Shown piece after piece: positions 28,239 to 37,366 of a stretch of 64,000 bases of DNA. The notes under the pieces are model-generated. The model was not told the DNA's origin and made no database searches. It saw only the letters and a list, made by a program, of their open reading frames with translations. The stretch lies in contig NZ_MQWA01000001.1 in assembly GCF_002954445.1 (NCBI RefSeq), positions 442,221 to 506,220 on the forward strand. Direction: 5' to 3'. Both the position numbers and the translations under genes were made by a program. This DNA is from Rubritalea profundi (GTDB lineage Bacteria; Verrucomicrobiota; Verrucomicrobiia; Verrucomicrobiales; Akkermansiaceae). The number at the start of each line of letters is the position of its first letter. The first letter of the stretch is position 1.

Positions 28239-29438
28239 ATGATCGTTAAACCAAAAATTCGCGGATTCATCTGCACCACCTCACACCCAGATGGCTGTGC
28301 AGCACACGTGCAGGAGCAAATCGACTACGTAAAGTCCAAGCCAAAGAGCGAGAACGGCCCTAAGAATGTGCTGGTGATTGGTTCATCCACTGGCTACGGT
28401 CTGGCTTCACGTATTGTCCCAGCATTCGGAGCAGGTGCAAACACCCTCGGCCTGTTCTTTGAGAAGCCAGGATCAGAAAAGCGCACAGGATCCGCCGGCT
28501 GGTACAACACTGCTGCTTTCGAAAAGGCAGCAACTGCTGAAGGCATCTTTGCAAAATCACTCAATGGCGATGCCTTCTCTAACGAGCTCAAGCAACAAGC
28601 GATCGACATCATCAAGAACGACATGGATGGCAAGATCGACCTGATCGTTTACTCACTCGCATCGCCACGACGCACCGACCCTAACACTGGCGAAGTGTAC
28701 AAGTCTGTGCTCAAAACCACTGGCGGCGAGTACACTAACAAAACCCTCAATACCGATAAAGGCGAAGTAGACGAAGTCACTATCGGCGCTGCCACTGCAG
28801 AAGAAATCGACAACACAGTGAAAGTAATGGGCGGCGAAGACTGGGAATTCTGGGTCAACGCATTGGCTGACGCTAACGTGCTTGCCGAAGGCGTCAAAAC
28901 TGTTGCTTATTCCTACATCGGACCTGAGCTCACTTGGCCGATCTACACCGATGGCACCATCGGTCGGGCGAAGAAAGACGTGGAGAAATCCTGCGCTAAG
29001 CTCGATGCTAAGCTCAAGGCATCACTCGGCGGCGAAGCATTCGTTTCCGTCAACAAAGCTCTCGTCACTCAGGCATCCTCCGCGATCCCCGTCGTGCCAC
29101 TCTACATTTCGATTCTCTACAAAGAGATGAAAGCGAAAGGTCTCCACGAAGGATGTATCGAACAAATCGAACGACTCTTCTCCGACCGCCTCTACGCAGC
29201 CGACCGCAAACTTGACGAAGCTGGCCGCATCCGTATCGACGACTTGGAAATGCGTGATGACATCCAGGCTGCTGTCGCAAATATCTGGAGCTCAGTTTCC
29301 AACGAGAACTTCGCAGACGTAGCAGACTTCAAAGGCTACAAAGACGAATTCCTCAAACTCTTCGGTTTCGGAATCGACGGTGTTGATTACGACGCTGAGA
29401 TTGACCCAGCTACGGGTGTCCCATCACTCGCTGAGTAA
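28239..29438 (+). CDS. fabV: Trans-2-enoyl-ACP/CoA reductase FabV
   Basis: 399 residues, full length. Opens MIVKPKIRGFICTTSHPDGC, the characteristic FabV start; NAD-binding VLVIGSSTGYGLASR near residue 46; active-site Tyr-x8-Lys in YTDGTIGRAK near residue 238. It catalyses NADH-dependent reduction of enoyl-ACP in fatty acid elongation and is naturally triclosan-insensitive. A terminator follows at 29477. Confidence 0.95.
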   Translation: MIVKPKIRGFICTTSHPDGCAAHVQEQIDYVKSKPKSENGPKNVLVIGSSTGYGLASRIVPAFGAGANTLGLFFEKPGSEKRTGSAGWYNTAAFEKAATAEGIFAKSLNGDAFSNELKQQAIDIIKNDMDGKIDLIVYSLASPRRTDPNTGEVYKSVLKTTGGEYTNKTLNTDKGEVDEVTIGAATAEEIDNTVKVMGGEDWEFWVNALADANVLAEGVKTVAYSYIGPELTWPIYTDGTIGRAKKDVEKSCAKLDAKLKASLGGEAFVSVNKALVTQASSAIPVVPLYISILYKEMKAKGLHEGCIEQIERLFSDRLYAADRKLDEAGRIRIDDLEMRDDIQAAVANIWSSVSNENFADVADFKGYKDEFLKLFGFGIDGVDYDAEIDPATGVPSLAE

Positions 29439-29476
29439 TCGTAAAAGAGGCGTCTCGCCTCTGACCCAAATTTCCA

Positions 29477-29514
29477 AAACGCCTCGTCCGAACTCACCGG
29501 CTTGGCGTTTTTTT
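29477..29514 (+). terminator. Terminator after fabV
   Basis: AAACGCC and GGCGTTTTTTT, loop of about 20 bases, with a clear T-run. Confidence 0.7.
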
Positions 29515-29669
29515 ATAGCAGTCCCAAAGATAGCCATGAAACTAGAATACACGATTACTCCTGAAGCCAAGATTGAAAAAAAGTCTAACGCAGCACCTAC
29601 TTGTTTCATCGTCCCAGACGTAACACGTAACAACCTAACAACTAACACCTAACACCTAAAAACAAGACA

Positions 29670-30857
29670 ATGAAATTGTCCTCCAACATCCACCTATCCT
29701 ACTGCACCAACATCCACCCAGCTGAAACATGGGAGGAGACATTTACGGCGCTTAAAGAGCACACGATAGTCGTGCGTGACAAGGTGGTAGCAGCCCAGAA
29801 GCTCGACTCAGACACTCCCTTTGCCATCGGCCTTAGGCTTTCAGCTAAGGCTGTTAGTGAGTTCACTGATGGCGCAAAACTCGATGAATTCATCGCTTGG
29901 TTAGAAAAGGAAAACACCTATGTCTACACGATCAATGGGTTCCCCTACGGCGCATTCCACGGCACACGGGTGAAAGAAAAAGTCTACCAGCCAGACTGGA
30001 CCACGCCAGAGCGCCTCAGCTACACGCTTGAGCTTTTCAACATCATTGCCGAACTCGCACCTGCAGACGCTGGAGGTTCGGTCTCTACTCTGCCAGGTTC
30101 CTTCAAGGAATTTGATGCCGACGAGGAAAAAATGTTTGAGAACCTCTACGCCTGCGCGATGCACATTGATTTACTCTCTGAGCAATACGAAAAAGATCTC
30201 CACCTCGGGCTCGAACCGGAGCCGCTAGGGCACTTTGAAAACACCCAGGAGACGATCGAATTCTTCATCCGCTTCCACCAATGGGCGGAGAATAACGAAC
30301 TTCGCGCTGACGTTCTCTCGAAGCGGATCGGCGTCAACTACGACACCTGCCACTTCGCCCTCGAATATGAAGACTGCCACGACTCGCTCACCCGCTTCGA
30401 AAACGCAGGCATCCGCATTTCTAAAATCCACCTGTCAAATGCACTCTCGATCGACCCGCACAACAGTGAGGCGCAAAAGGCAATCCGTCCATTCGACGAA
30501 CCCACCTACCTCCACCAAGTATTGATCAAGAAGTCTGATGGCTCGATCCTACGCTTCCGTGACCTGCCAGAATACTTTGCAGCAGCCGAGCAATCTGACT
30601 ACCCACACGATGGAGCCACCGAAGCCCGCATCCACTTCCATATCCCGCTCTATGACGATCCCGAGTCGCCGCTGGGATCAACCCGCGACCACGCCGAAGC
30701 AGCTCTCGCCTATCTCAAAGAAAAGCCAGAAACCTGTCCGCATTTAGAAATGGAGACGTATACTTGGGGAGTTCTGCCAGACACTCTTCAAGTTCCGATC
30801 GAAGACCAGCTTACCAAGGAGTATCTGTGGACGCTCGAACAAGTAGCGAGTAGGTAG
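29670..30857 (+). CDS. eboE: EboE-like TIM-barrel protein
   Basis: 395 residues of the xylose-isomerase-like TIM-barrel type, matching the metabolite traffic protein EboE: SSNIHLSYCTNIHPAETWEE at the start, INGFPYGAFHGTRVKEKVY near residue 88, GLEPEPLGHFE near residue 180, GVNYDTCHFA near residue 220, METhYTWG-like METYTWGVLP near the end. Ebo proteins are implicated in moving precursors across the membrane in several bacteria. Next gene is an EboC-like prenyltransferase 94 bases downstream, which supports the call. Confidence 0.82.
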   Translation: MKLSSNIHLSYCTNIHPAETWEETFTALKEHTIVVRDKVVAAQKLDSDTPFAIGLRLSAKAVSEFTDGAKLDEFIAWLEKENTYVYTINGFPYGAFHGTRVKEKVYQPDWTTPERLSYTLELFNIIAELAPADAGGSVSTLPGSFKEFDADEEKMFENLYACAMHIDLLSEQYEKDLHLGLEPEPLGHFENTQETIEFFIRFHQWAENNELRADVLSKRIGVNYDTCHFALEYEDCHDSLTRFENAGIRISKIHLSNALSIDPHNSEAQKAIRPFDEPTYLHQVLIKKSDGSILRFRDLPEYFAAAEQSDYPHDGATEARIHFHIPLYDDPESPLGSTRDHAEAALAYLKEKPETCPHLEMETYTWGVLPDTLQVPIEDQLTKEYLWTLEQVASR

Positions 30858-30951
30858 TAGCGAGCATCCTGTACGATGAAACTCGTAATTCCGAGATTCA
30901 TCGTCCTAGCAATCTCCAATTTCAAATCACAAATTTCAAATCACATTATTC

Positions 30952-31959
30952 ATGACCAAATTCTCTGCCATCCTAGCGACTGGCCGCATCTCTAACTTGC
31001 CGACTGTCTGGTGTAATGTCTTGGTGGCCTTTTTGCTGGTTCAGCTAGCACCTGTGATGTTTGGAGACTTTCCTAGCTCCATTTTTTCCGTCCCTTTGTT
31101 TCTTGTCACTTGTATAGCGGCATCATGCCTTTATGTTGGTGGTTGCTTTCTTGGCGATGCTGTCGATGTGGAATTTGATAAATCGAATAAGCCCGACCGG
31201 CCGATTCCGATGGGTGTTCTTGATAGAAATAGTATTTACGGGTATGCCGCCTTTTTATTGACGACTGGCATCGTTCTCCCATTCGCCTATATTAAATTCT
31301 CAACTGGGAGTTTCGCTCCCTCAGCTCTCGTTGCTAGCCTTTTGCTAGCTGGTGCCATTATCATTTACTCTCTATGGCATAAACGCTCGCCGTGGATTGG
31401 CCTTCCCTTCATCGGTGCTTGCAGATTCTTTCTTGTGCTCTTTGGTGCATATATAGCGATCACGACAGTTCCAAGTTTACAGGAAGTTTTCGACTCCCAC
31501 CCAAAAGCTCCCAATGACACTTCAATTACAGTTGTTTGTGGAGACGAAGGCGTGCGTCCAATTCCCTTTCTCTACGCCCTCTGCGTCGGACTCTACACCA
31601 TCTGTTTCGCCAGTGTCGCGCGCAGTGAATCTTCACCGAAGCCCATTACTTGGAGGAAATCGCTCATGTTAACTATGCTGCTACTGCCTCTTCTAGCATT
31701 ACCACTGAACCTCAATATTCTATTCAAAGCTAACTTCGACTTACCTAGTCTTTCAGCCCTGCTGCTCTACTGGCTCTGGATGGTCAGTGCTTTCCGCCAG
31801 ATCAACAGCAACAAAGACAAGTTCGTTTCGATGTCTTTAGCTGGCTTCTGCTTGCTGGATGCCACCTTCGCGGCGCAATTTGGCTGGCCATGGATCTTAG
31901 TCTGTCTCGTGCTCTTTGGCCTGTCACTCATGCTCCAGAAATGGGCTCCCGCCACCTAA
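30952..31959 (+). CDS. eboC: UbiA-like prenyltransferase, EboC type
   Basis: 335-residue integral membrane protein with about eight or nine helices. First aspartate-rich motif: GDAVDVEFDKSNKPDRPIP near residue 65; second region is less clear. Starts FSAILATGRISNLPTVWCNV, as is usual for UbiA/EboC. It would transfer or handle an isoprenoid-linked substrate. The neighbour EboE makes EboC more likely than a quinone-pathway UbiA. Only eboE and eboC of the ebo set are seen here. Confidence 0.8.
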   Translation: MTKFSAILATGRISNLPTVWCNVLVAFLLVQLAPVMFGDFPSSIFSVPLFLVTCIAASCLYVGGCFLGDAVDVEFDKSNKPDRPIPMGVLDRNSIYGYAAFLLTTGIVLPFAYIKFSTGSFAPSALVASLLLAGAIIIYSLWHKRSPWIGLPFIGACRFFLVLFGAYIAITTVPSLQEVFDSHPKAPNDTSITVVCGDEGVRPIPFLYALCVGLYTICFASVARSESSPKPITWRKSLMLTMLLLPLLALPLNLNILFKANFDLPSLSALLLYWLWMVSAFRQINSNKDKFVSMSLAGFCLLDATFAAQFGWPWILVCLVLFGLSLMLQKWAPAT

Positions 31960-31976
31960 GCTCAACAAACCCATTC

Positions 31977-32356
31977 ATGTCATCACCCACAGTCAAGTAG
32001 GTCTAGGTTAAAGCCAAGTTCAGAGCTCTCTACAAAGAAGTTTCCAGAGAAGTCCCCACCGGTGAGACGAAAACTGGCATCTTCAATAAAGCGGAATGGG
32101 TGACAGAAATCGTCACTGAACTCGAATACGATCGCGATTCGGATTGTGAAATCAATGGCTAACAACTCACAAAGGATGCCGCAGCGGCTGTGGAGGCACT
32201 CATCACAGACGGCTATGAAATCCTATCCATCATCCGGTCACCTCTGGATAATGGAAACATAATATCCAAAAAATGACTGAGGCCGGGTAGGGTTACGGCT
32301 ATGGATACAGCATCACCGGTGGCACTAGCATTATCGCTAAAAAGCTCGCCAACTAA
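31977..32356 (+). pseudogene. Decayed small ORF of unknown family
   Basis: The ATG at 31977 opens MSSPTVK, then TAG and TAG, after which the same frame reads AKFRALYKEVSREVPTGETK and TEIVTELEYDRDSD to a TAA at 32160, then DAAAAVEALITDGYEILSII, further stops and a shift to GYGYSITGGTSI and a final TAA. Protein-like composition across about 120 codons with three or more stops marks a dead gene. I do not recognise the family. Confidence 0.6.
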
Positions 32357-32477
32357 GGCCGTTCTGCGTTATTTTGTTTGGTTCCCCAGCAAATCTGTGA
32401 AAAATGTGAATTTCCAGTTGCAAATCCCAAAACTTCCTCCTAGCTTGCGCCCTCACACCCAAGTACAATTTTTTATT

Positions 32478-32633
32478 ATGTCTAAGCATTCAAGTCTCAA
32501 AGCAAAAGGAAGCGCAGCAGGTAAGCGTTCAGTAATGAAGCGTTTCGAGCGCGTAAAAGCCCTTCAGGAATCCGGTAGGTGGGAAGAGGGCAAGTCCCCA
32601 ATCGGTCTTCCTAAGACAAAGGTTACTTCGTAA
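32478..32633 (+). CDS. Small basic protein of the Verrucomicrobia/Chlamydiae signature family
   Basis: 51 residues, strongly basic: MSKHSSLKAKGSAAGKRSVM, then KRFERVKALQESGRWEEG. This matches the short PVC signature family annotated as small basic protein, proposed to associate with the ribosome. The track extends it upstream, but ATG 32478 gives the family's exact N-terminus. It has its own hairpin terminator at 32656. A good taxonomic marker for the host. Confidence 0.85.
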   Translation: MSKHSSLKAKGSAAGKRSVMKRFERVKALQESGRWEEGKSPIGLPKTKVTS

Positions 32634-32655
32634 TCTTCTTTTGCTAGAACCTTTA

Positions 32656-32692
32656 AATACCCGCTCGGTGTTCATTTCACCCTGCGGGTATT
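32656..32692 (+). terminator. Hairpin after the small basic protein
   Basis: AATACCCGC and GCGGGTATT pair perfectly over nine bases; the following T-run is short. Confidence 0.65.
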
Positions 32693-32746
32693 CTTGTCCA
32701 TAGCCTTTGTGCTAGCATTAGCACAAAAACATTAAGGAAAGTAACC

Positions 32747-33595
32747 ATGTCAGACCAAGAACTAGGCATTCGCCTCAACAAGTACCTCGCATCCTGCGCG
32801 GTTGGCTCACGCCGCAAATGCGATGAGCTCATCAAGAAGGGCAGCGTAGTCGTCAACGGCAAAGTCTGCTCTGACCTTTCCACCACTGTCACCGAAGACG
32901 ACTTTGTCAAAATCGGTAACTCCCGTGTGCTCCCACGTGACACGACGACTATCCTGCTCTGTAAGCCAAAAGGTCTTATTTGCACAAAGGACGACGAACT
33001 AAAGCGCGAGACTATCTACGAGCTGCTCCCGCCCAATATGCGCCACCTCAACCACGTTGGCCGCCTTGACCAGGATTCCGAAGGTCTGCTAATCATGACC
33101 AATGATGGCGACCTCGCTCAGGAACTTTCGCATCCGAAAAAGAAGATCGAGAAAGAATACCTCGTCACCGTCAACCAAGCCTTCAGCAATGAAGTGCTCG
33201 ATCAATTTCTCAAAGGCATCTGGACTGGCGATACTAAGGCTCACGCCAAGGCGGTCAAACGCCTCTCACCACGCCGCTTCCTCATCATCCTAGAAACTGG
33301 CCTCAAGCGCCAAATCCGCATGATGTGTAAGGCCGCCCACCTCAATGTCGTAAAGCTCGTCCGCATCCGTATCGGCCACGTCACTGGCGGCGGTCTAGCA
33401 CCTGGTAGATACTCCGAGCTCGACGCTCACGACATCGAGCTCCTCCAGCGCAATCCAAAGACCGACAAGGCCTACCGCACTAAAGCGACCCTCAAGGCTA
33501 GACCAATTGCAGCGACAAAGAAGAAGACAGCGAGAAGACGCGCACCCGACAGGACTGCTCTCCCCACAAAAAAGACCTTTAGAAAGCGCCGCTAA
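32747..33595 (+). CDS. RsuA/RluB-family pseudouridine synthase
   Basis: 282 residues. N-terminal S4 domain (IRLNKYLASCAVGSRRKCDE), then the catalytic domain with NHVGRLDQDSEGLLIMTNDG, which holds the catalytic Asp, and RFLIILETGLKRQIRMMCK. It isomerises uridine in rRNA; RluB, RluE/F or RsuA class cannot be settled by eye. The C-terminus is a basic lysine-rich tail of about 40 residues. Ribosome site AGGAAAG precedes the ATG. Confidence 0.88.
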   Translation: MSDQELGIRLNKYLASCAVGSRRKCDELIKKGSVVVNGKVCSDLSTTVTEDDFVKIGNSRVLPRDTTTILLCKPKGLICTKDDELKRETIYELLPPNMRHLNHVGRLDQDSEGLLIMTNDGDLAQELSHPKKKIEKEYLVTVNQAFSNEVLDQFLKGIWTGDTKAHAKAVKRLSPRRFLIILETGLKRQIRMMCKAAHLNVVKLVRIRIGHVTGGGLAPGRYSELDAHDIELLQRNPKTDKAYRTKATLKARPIAATKKKTARRRAPDRTALPTKKTFRKRR

Positions 33596-33620
33596 AGAAT
33601 TTATTTTTACTCACCATTTC

Positions 33621-33655
33621 AAAAAAGCCCATTCGAATACGAATGGGCTTTTTCG
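33621..33655 (+). terminator. Terminator after the pseudouridine synthase gene
   Basis: AAAAAAGCCCATTCG and CGAATGGGCTTTTT; strong stem with T-run, active in either direction. Confidence 0.88.
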
Positions 33656-33809
33656 TTTTCACGCCACAAAGCCGTGATCGCAGTCGCAATCGTTACATTT
33701 ATCATACATCTGTATAATATTCACAGAATTCATCATTGTCATGAGCGGATCTTCGCTGCTAAATTCCGCTCAGAAATCACTCTTATTCACCCAGTGACCC
33801 AATTATTTC

Positions 33810-35759
33810 ATGAGTACCAATAACACACTCGTAATCGACGAAAACACCGTCATTCACCCTTCCAAGGAATTTTCAGCAAAAGCACGCGTATCCAGCATGG
33901 AGCAATACGAGAGCATGCACAAACAGTCCATCGAAGATCCAGACACATTCTGGGCTAACGAAGCTAGCGACCTCAAGTGGCAGAAGAAGTGGGACAAAGT
34001 CCTCGACTGGAAAGCACCCTACGCCGAGTGGTTCCAGGGAGCTAAGCTCAACGTCTGCGAAAATGCTGTCGACCGCCACGTCGAAGCCGGCCGTGGCAAC
34101 AAGGCTGCTATCATCTGGGAAGGCGAGCCCGGCGACAAGCGCACTGTCACCTACCAGCAACTTCAGCATGAAGTTTGCCGCATGGCCAACGTACTGATCG
34201 CGAAAGGCGTCAAGTCTGAAGACCGCGTACTCATCTACATGCCAATGGTTCCTGAAGCAACCATCGCGATGCTAGCCTGCGCACGTCTCGGAGCAGTTCA
34301 CTCTATCGTCTTCGGCGGTTTCTCCTCAGAGTCTATCAAAGACCGTCTCGAGGACTCCAAGGCTGTTGCCGTAATCACCTCTGATGGCTCATGGCGCCGC
34401 GCTGGCGTTGTCCCTCTCAAAGACAACATGGACGAAGCCCTCCAAAACAACGACACCGTCAAATCCGTCATCGTTCTCAAGCGTTGTGAGAATCAGATCA
34501 ACATGACTGAAGGCCGCGATTTCTGGTGGCACGAAGAAACGGCCAAAGTTACAGCAACGCACAAGCCTGAAGGGTTCTCATCCGAGCACCCACTCTTCAT
34601 CCTCTACACATCCGGTTCTACAGGTAAGCCAAAAGGCATCCTCCACACATCGGGTGGCTACATGGTCGGCACTTACACCACCTGCAAGTACATCTTCGAC
34701 ATGAAAGAAGACGACGTCTACTGGTGCACTGCCGATGTAGGCTGGATCACTGGTCATTCCTACATCACTTACGGACCACTCTTCGCTGGCGTGACTCAGG
34801 TCATGTACGAAGGTGGACCAAACTTCCCAGATTGGGGACGCTTCTGGAGCATCATCGAAGAATACGGCGTGACTATTTTCTACACAGCACCGACAGCTAT
34901 CCGGGCCTTCATCAAGGCCGGTGACGAGTTCGTCGACAAGTACGATCTCTCCTCACTTCGCCTCCTCGGCACAGTCGGTGAGCCTATCAACCCAGCTGCT
35001 TGGGAATGGTACTATAACAAGATCGGTGGTGGACGCTGCCCGATCGTTGACACATGGTGGCAGACTGAAACTGGCGCAGCGATGATTTCACCGCTGCCAG
35101 GTTGCACACCCATCAAGCCAGGCACAGCCACTCGCCCATTCTTCGGTGTCGATGCTGCGATCCTCGATGAAGACGGCAAGGAATGCGAAGTCGACCAACC
35201 AGGTCGCCTCGTTATCCGCAAGCCATGGCCATCCATGCTCCGCAGCGTCTACGGTGACAAGCAGCGCTACGAGGACACTTACTGGAGTGACTACGACGGT
35301 ATTTACACAGCTGGTGATGGTGCCCGTAAGGACAAAGATGGCAACATCTACATCATTGGCCGACTCGACGACGTACTCAACGTCTCAGGCCACCGCCTCG
35401 GTACTGCCGAGATCGAGTCCGCTCTCGTTGCCCACAACTCAGTAGCCGAAGCCGCTGTTGTTGGTAAGCCTCACGAAATCAAGGGCCAGGCAGTCGTCTG
35501 CTTCGTCACCCTCAAAACTGGCATCACAGAAACTGACGAGCTCAAAGTCGAGCTCCGCAACCACGTCGGAAAAGTCATCGGTGCGATTGCAAAACCAGAC
35601 GCGATTCACTTCGCACCCGGCCTGCCAAAGACCCGTTCAGGCAAGATCATGCGTCGTCTCCTCAAGGAACTTGTCGCCACCGGCAAAGTCACAGGAAACA
35701 TCACAACGCTTGAGGACAGCACAGTCATCGCAGCTATCCAAAAGTCCATCACTGGTTAG
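33810..35759 (+). CDS. acs: Acetyl-coenzyme A synthetase
   Basis: 649 residues, the family's usual length. Phosphate-binding loop LYTSGSTGKPKG near residue 267; ADVGWITGHSYITYGPL; DTWWQTETGAAM; GRLDDVLNVSGHRLGTAEIE; and PKTRSGKIMRRLL near residue 610 with the lysine that is acetylated in regulation. It makes acetyl-CoA from acetate with ATP through acetyl-AMP. Single-gene unit with its own terminator. Confidence 0.97.
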   Translation: MSTNNTLVIDENTVIHPSKEFSAKARVSSMEQYESMHKQSIEDPDTFWANEASDLKWQKKWDKVLDWKAPYAEWFQGAKLNVCENAVDRHVEAGRGNKAAIIWEGEPGDKRTVTYQQLQHEVCRMANVLIAKGVKSEDRVLIYMPMVPEATIAMLACARLGAVHSIVFGGFSSESIKDRLEDSKAVAVITSDGSWRRAGVVPLKDNMDEALQNNDTVKSVIVLKRCENQINMTEGRDFWWHEETAKVTATHKPEGFSSEHPLFILYTSGSTGKPKGILHTSGGYMVGTYTTCKYIFDMKEDDVYWCTADVGWITGHSYITYGPLFAGVTQVMYEGGPNFPDWGRFWSIIEEYGVTIFYTAPTAIRAFIKAGDEFVDKYDLSSLRLLGTVGEPINPAAWEWYYNKIGGGRCPIVDTWWQTETGAAMISPLPGCTPIKPGTATRPFFGVDAAILDEDGKECEVDQPGRLVIRKPWPSMLRSVYGDKQRYEDTYWSDYDGIYTAGDGARKDKDGNIYIIGRLDDVLNVSGHRLGTAEIESALVAHNSVAEAAVVGKPHEIKGQAVVCFVTLKTGITETDELKVELRNHVGKVIGAIAKPDAIHFAPGLPKTRSGKIMRRLLKELVATGKVTGNITTLEDSTVIAAIQKSITG

Positions 35760-35781
35760 CCCCTTAACAAATCTCAATTTC

Positions 35782-35815
35782 AAAAGCGATGGTCAGCAAT
35801 GCCCATCGCTTTTTT
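35782..35815 (+). terminator. Terminator after acs
   Basis: AAAAGCGATGG and CCATCGCTTTTTT with a 10-base loop and T-run. Confidence 0.88.
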
Positions 35816-35895
35816 GTGCGCTACACAGCTCTCTAATTAGGAAGCTCTATGCTTCGAGTTCGGGCTTTGGGATAGGCTAACCCATCTTTAACATG

Positions 35896-36096
35896 CTAGT
35901 GATGGGCTAACTTTGAGCTACCGTCTTCGATGTTGGTTTCGTAGATTCCCTGCCAGAGGGAGTGACCTACAGCCCTCCCAGCTTTGAGATAATGCTCACG
36001 GTTGAGAGCTTGTCGAAGTAGATTGACTTCAGCTTCTTCAGTCGCAGTTCTGAGTTTTAGCCTCGCAGTGGGAATAGGCAATTGGGTTAACTTCAC
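35896..36096 (-). pseudogene. Truncated DUF4338-type fragment
   Basis: 66 codons. The motif LRQALNREHYLKAGRAVGHS followed by LWQGIYE resembles the N-terminal part of DUF4338 proteins, which accompany transposable elements. The frame stops soon after (SSKLAHH) and the remaining family sequence is absent. Probably a remnant of a mobile element. Confidence 0.55.
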
Positions 36097-36253
36097 CGCT
36101 TACTATTGAAAAAATGAGGCTCACTGTTTAGCAAAATGAGTTCTAGTCCGCGTAAGACTGAGTAACTGTCTAGCCAATCGCCCAGTCACCCTCTAAAAAA
36201 GCACAAACCTACGCTCGACACCTGCCAAGCTTATGCTGATTATGACGTGACCA

Positions 36254-37354
36254 ATGCTAACAGCAGATCGCTACATCGGAAAACAAATCATAAGCACCAC
36301 AATCTTTGCCGTGCTCATCCTCAGTGGAGTCTTCTTACTGGGTAACATCTTCAAGGAGGCTCGCCCACTCTTTGTAGGGAAGCATCCATCGGCCTATCTG
36401 ATTTTAGAGTTCATATTCAGCGTTTTGCCGTTTTCACTTATGTTCACCATCCCATTCAGTTTCTTGGCTGCTGTGATGTTGGTATTTGGACGTCTCTCTG
36501 CAGACAACGAACTAGTCGGCATGCGTATGGCGGGCCGTAGTCTTCCCCGCATTGCTCTGCCTGTATTTGCCTCGGCCATCCTACTCTCTGGTTTTTGTTA
36601 TTGGCTCAACGTCAAAATTGCTCCTGAGGCAAAGGGCAATGTGAAGGACCTGTTGATCCAAGCTGTCAAAGAAGACCCCAATAAATTCCTCGACCCTGGC
36701 GTTGTTCAGACCCAACTCGACGACAAGCGCATCTACGTTCAAGCCCGCGAGGGTGACATCCTTTACGGAGTGCACATCCACGATATTGGCGACGAGAGCA
36801 CAGCATACGGCGAAAAGCTCTACACCTACGCTGAAAGTGCGCACCTAGATATCGACATCACCAAAGGGCAACTCCAGCTCAAACTTCAGGACGCAACGAT
36901 TGAGACCGTGAGCAAAGACGGCATTCACACACCCATCACAGTCTCAGCAATCAACCCCGTGATCTTCGACTTCAGCCTAGAAAAGAAAAAACGCATCAAG
37001 GCGTCCTGGATGACGAATACTGAGATCACGCAACACCTGCAGGACCATCCCAATCTTAAGCCTGAGAAAGTCACCGAGTTTAAGAACCAAATCACCCACC
37101 GCCAATCGTACTCGCTCGCATGCATCGCCTTCGCTCTCGTTGGCGTACCGCTCGGGATGTCATCTCGACGCAAGGAATCCTCCAGCGGCTTCGCGCTCTC
37201 GATCGCCATCGGCTTAGGCTACTTCCTGTTCCACATTTTTGCCAATCAGGTCGATGCTGACTCAGAAGATCTGGCGACAATTCTCTACTGGATGCCCAAT
37301 TTCCTCGCACTACTCCTAGGCATTTACCTGTTCCGACGCGCGAGCAGAAAATAA
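36254..37354 (+). CDS. LptF/LptG-family permease
   Basis: 366-residue YjgP/YjgQ family membrane protein. Three N-terminal helices (residues 12-32, 55-75, 95-120), a periplasmic beta-rich domain of about 150 residues, and three C-terminal helices from about residue 285. In Gram-negatives LptF and LptG form the inner-membrane part of the LPS exporter with LptB. Which of the two it is cannot be decided here, and no lptB or partner is adjacent. A SulP gene follows 12 bases after the stop. Confidence 0.85.
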   Translation: MLTADRYIGKQIISTTIFAVLILSGVFLLGNIFKEARPLFVGKHPSAYLILEFIFSVLPFSLMFTIPFSFLAAVMLVFGRLSADNELVGMRMAGRSLPRIALPVFASAILLSGFCYWLNVKIAPEAKGNVKDLLIQAVKEDPNKFLDPGVVQTQLDDKRIYVQAREGDILYGVHIHDIGDESTAYGEKLYTYAESAHLDIDITKGQLQLKLQDATIETVSKDGIHTPITVSAINPVIFDFSLEKKKRIKASWMTNTEITQHLQDHPNLKPEKVTEFKNQITHRQSYSLACIAFALVGVPLGMSSRRKESSSGFALSIAIGLGYFLFHIFANQVDADSEDLATILYWMPNFLALLLGIYLFRRASRK

Positions 37355-37366
37355 CTCACAGTCCTC

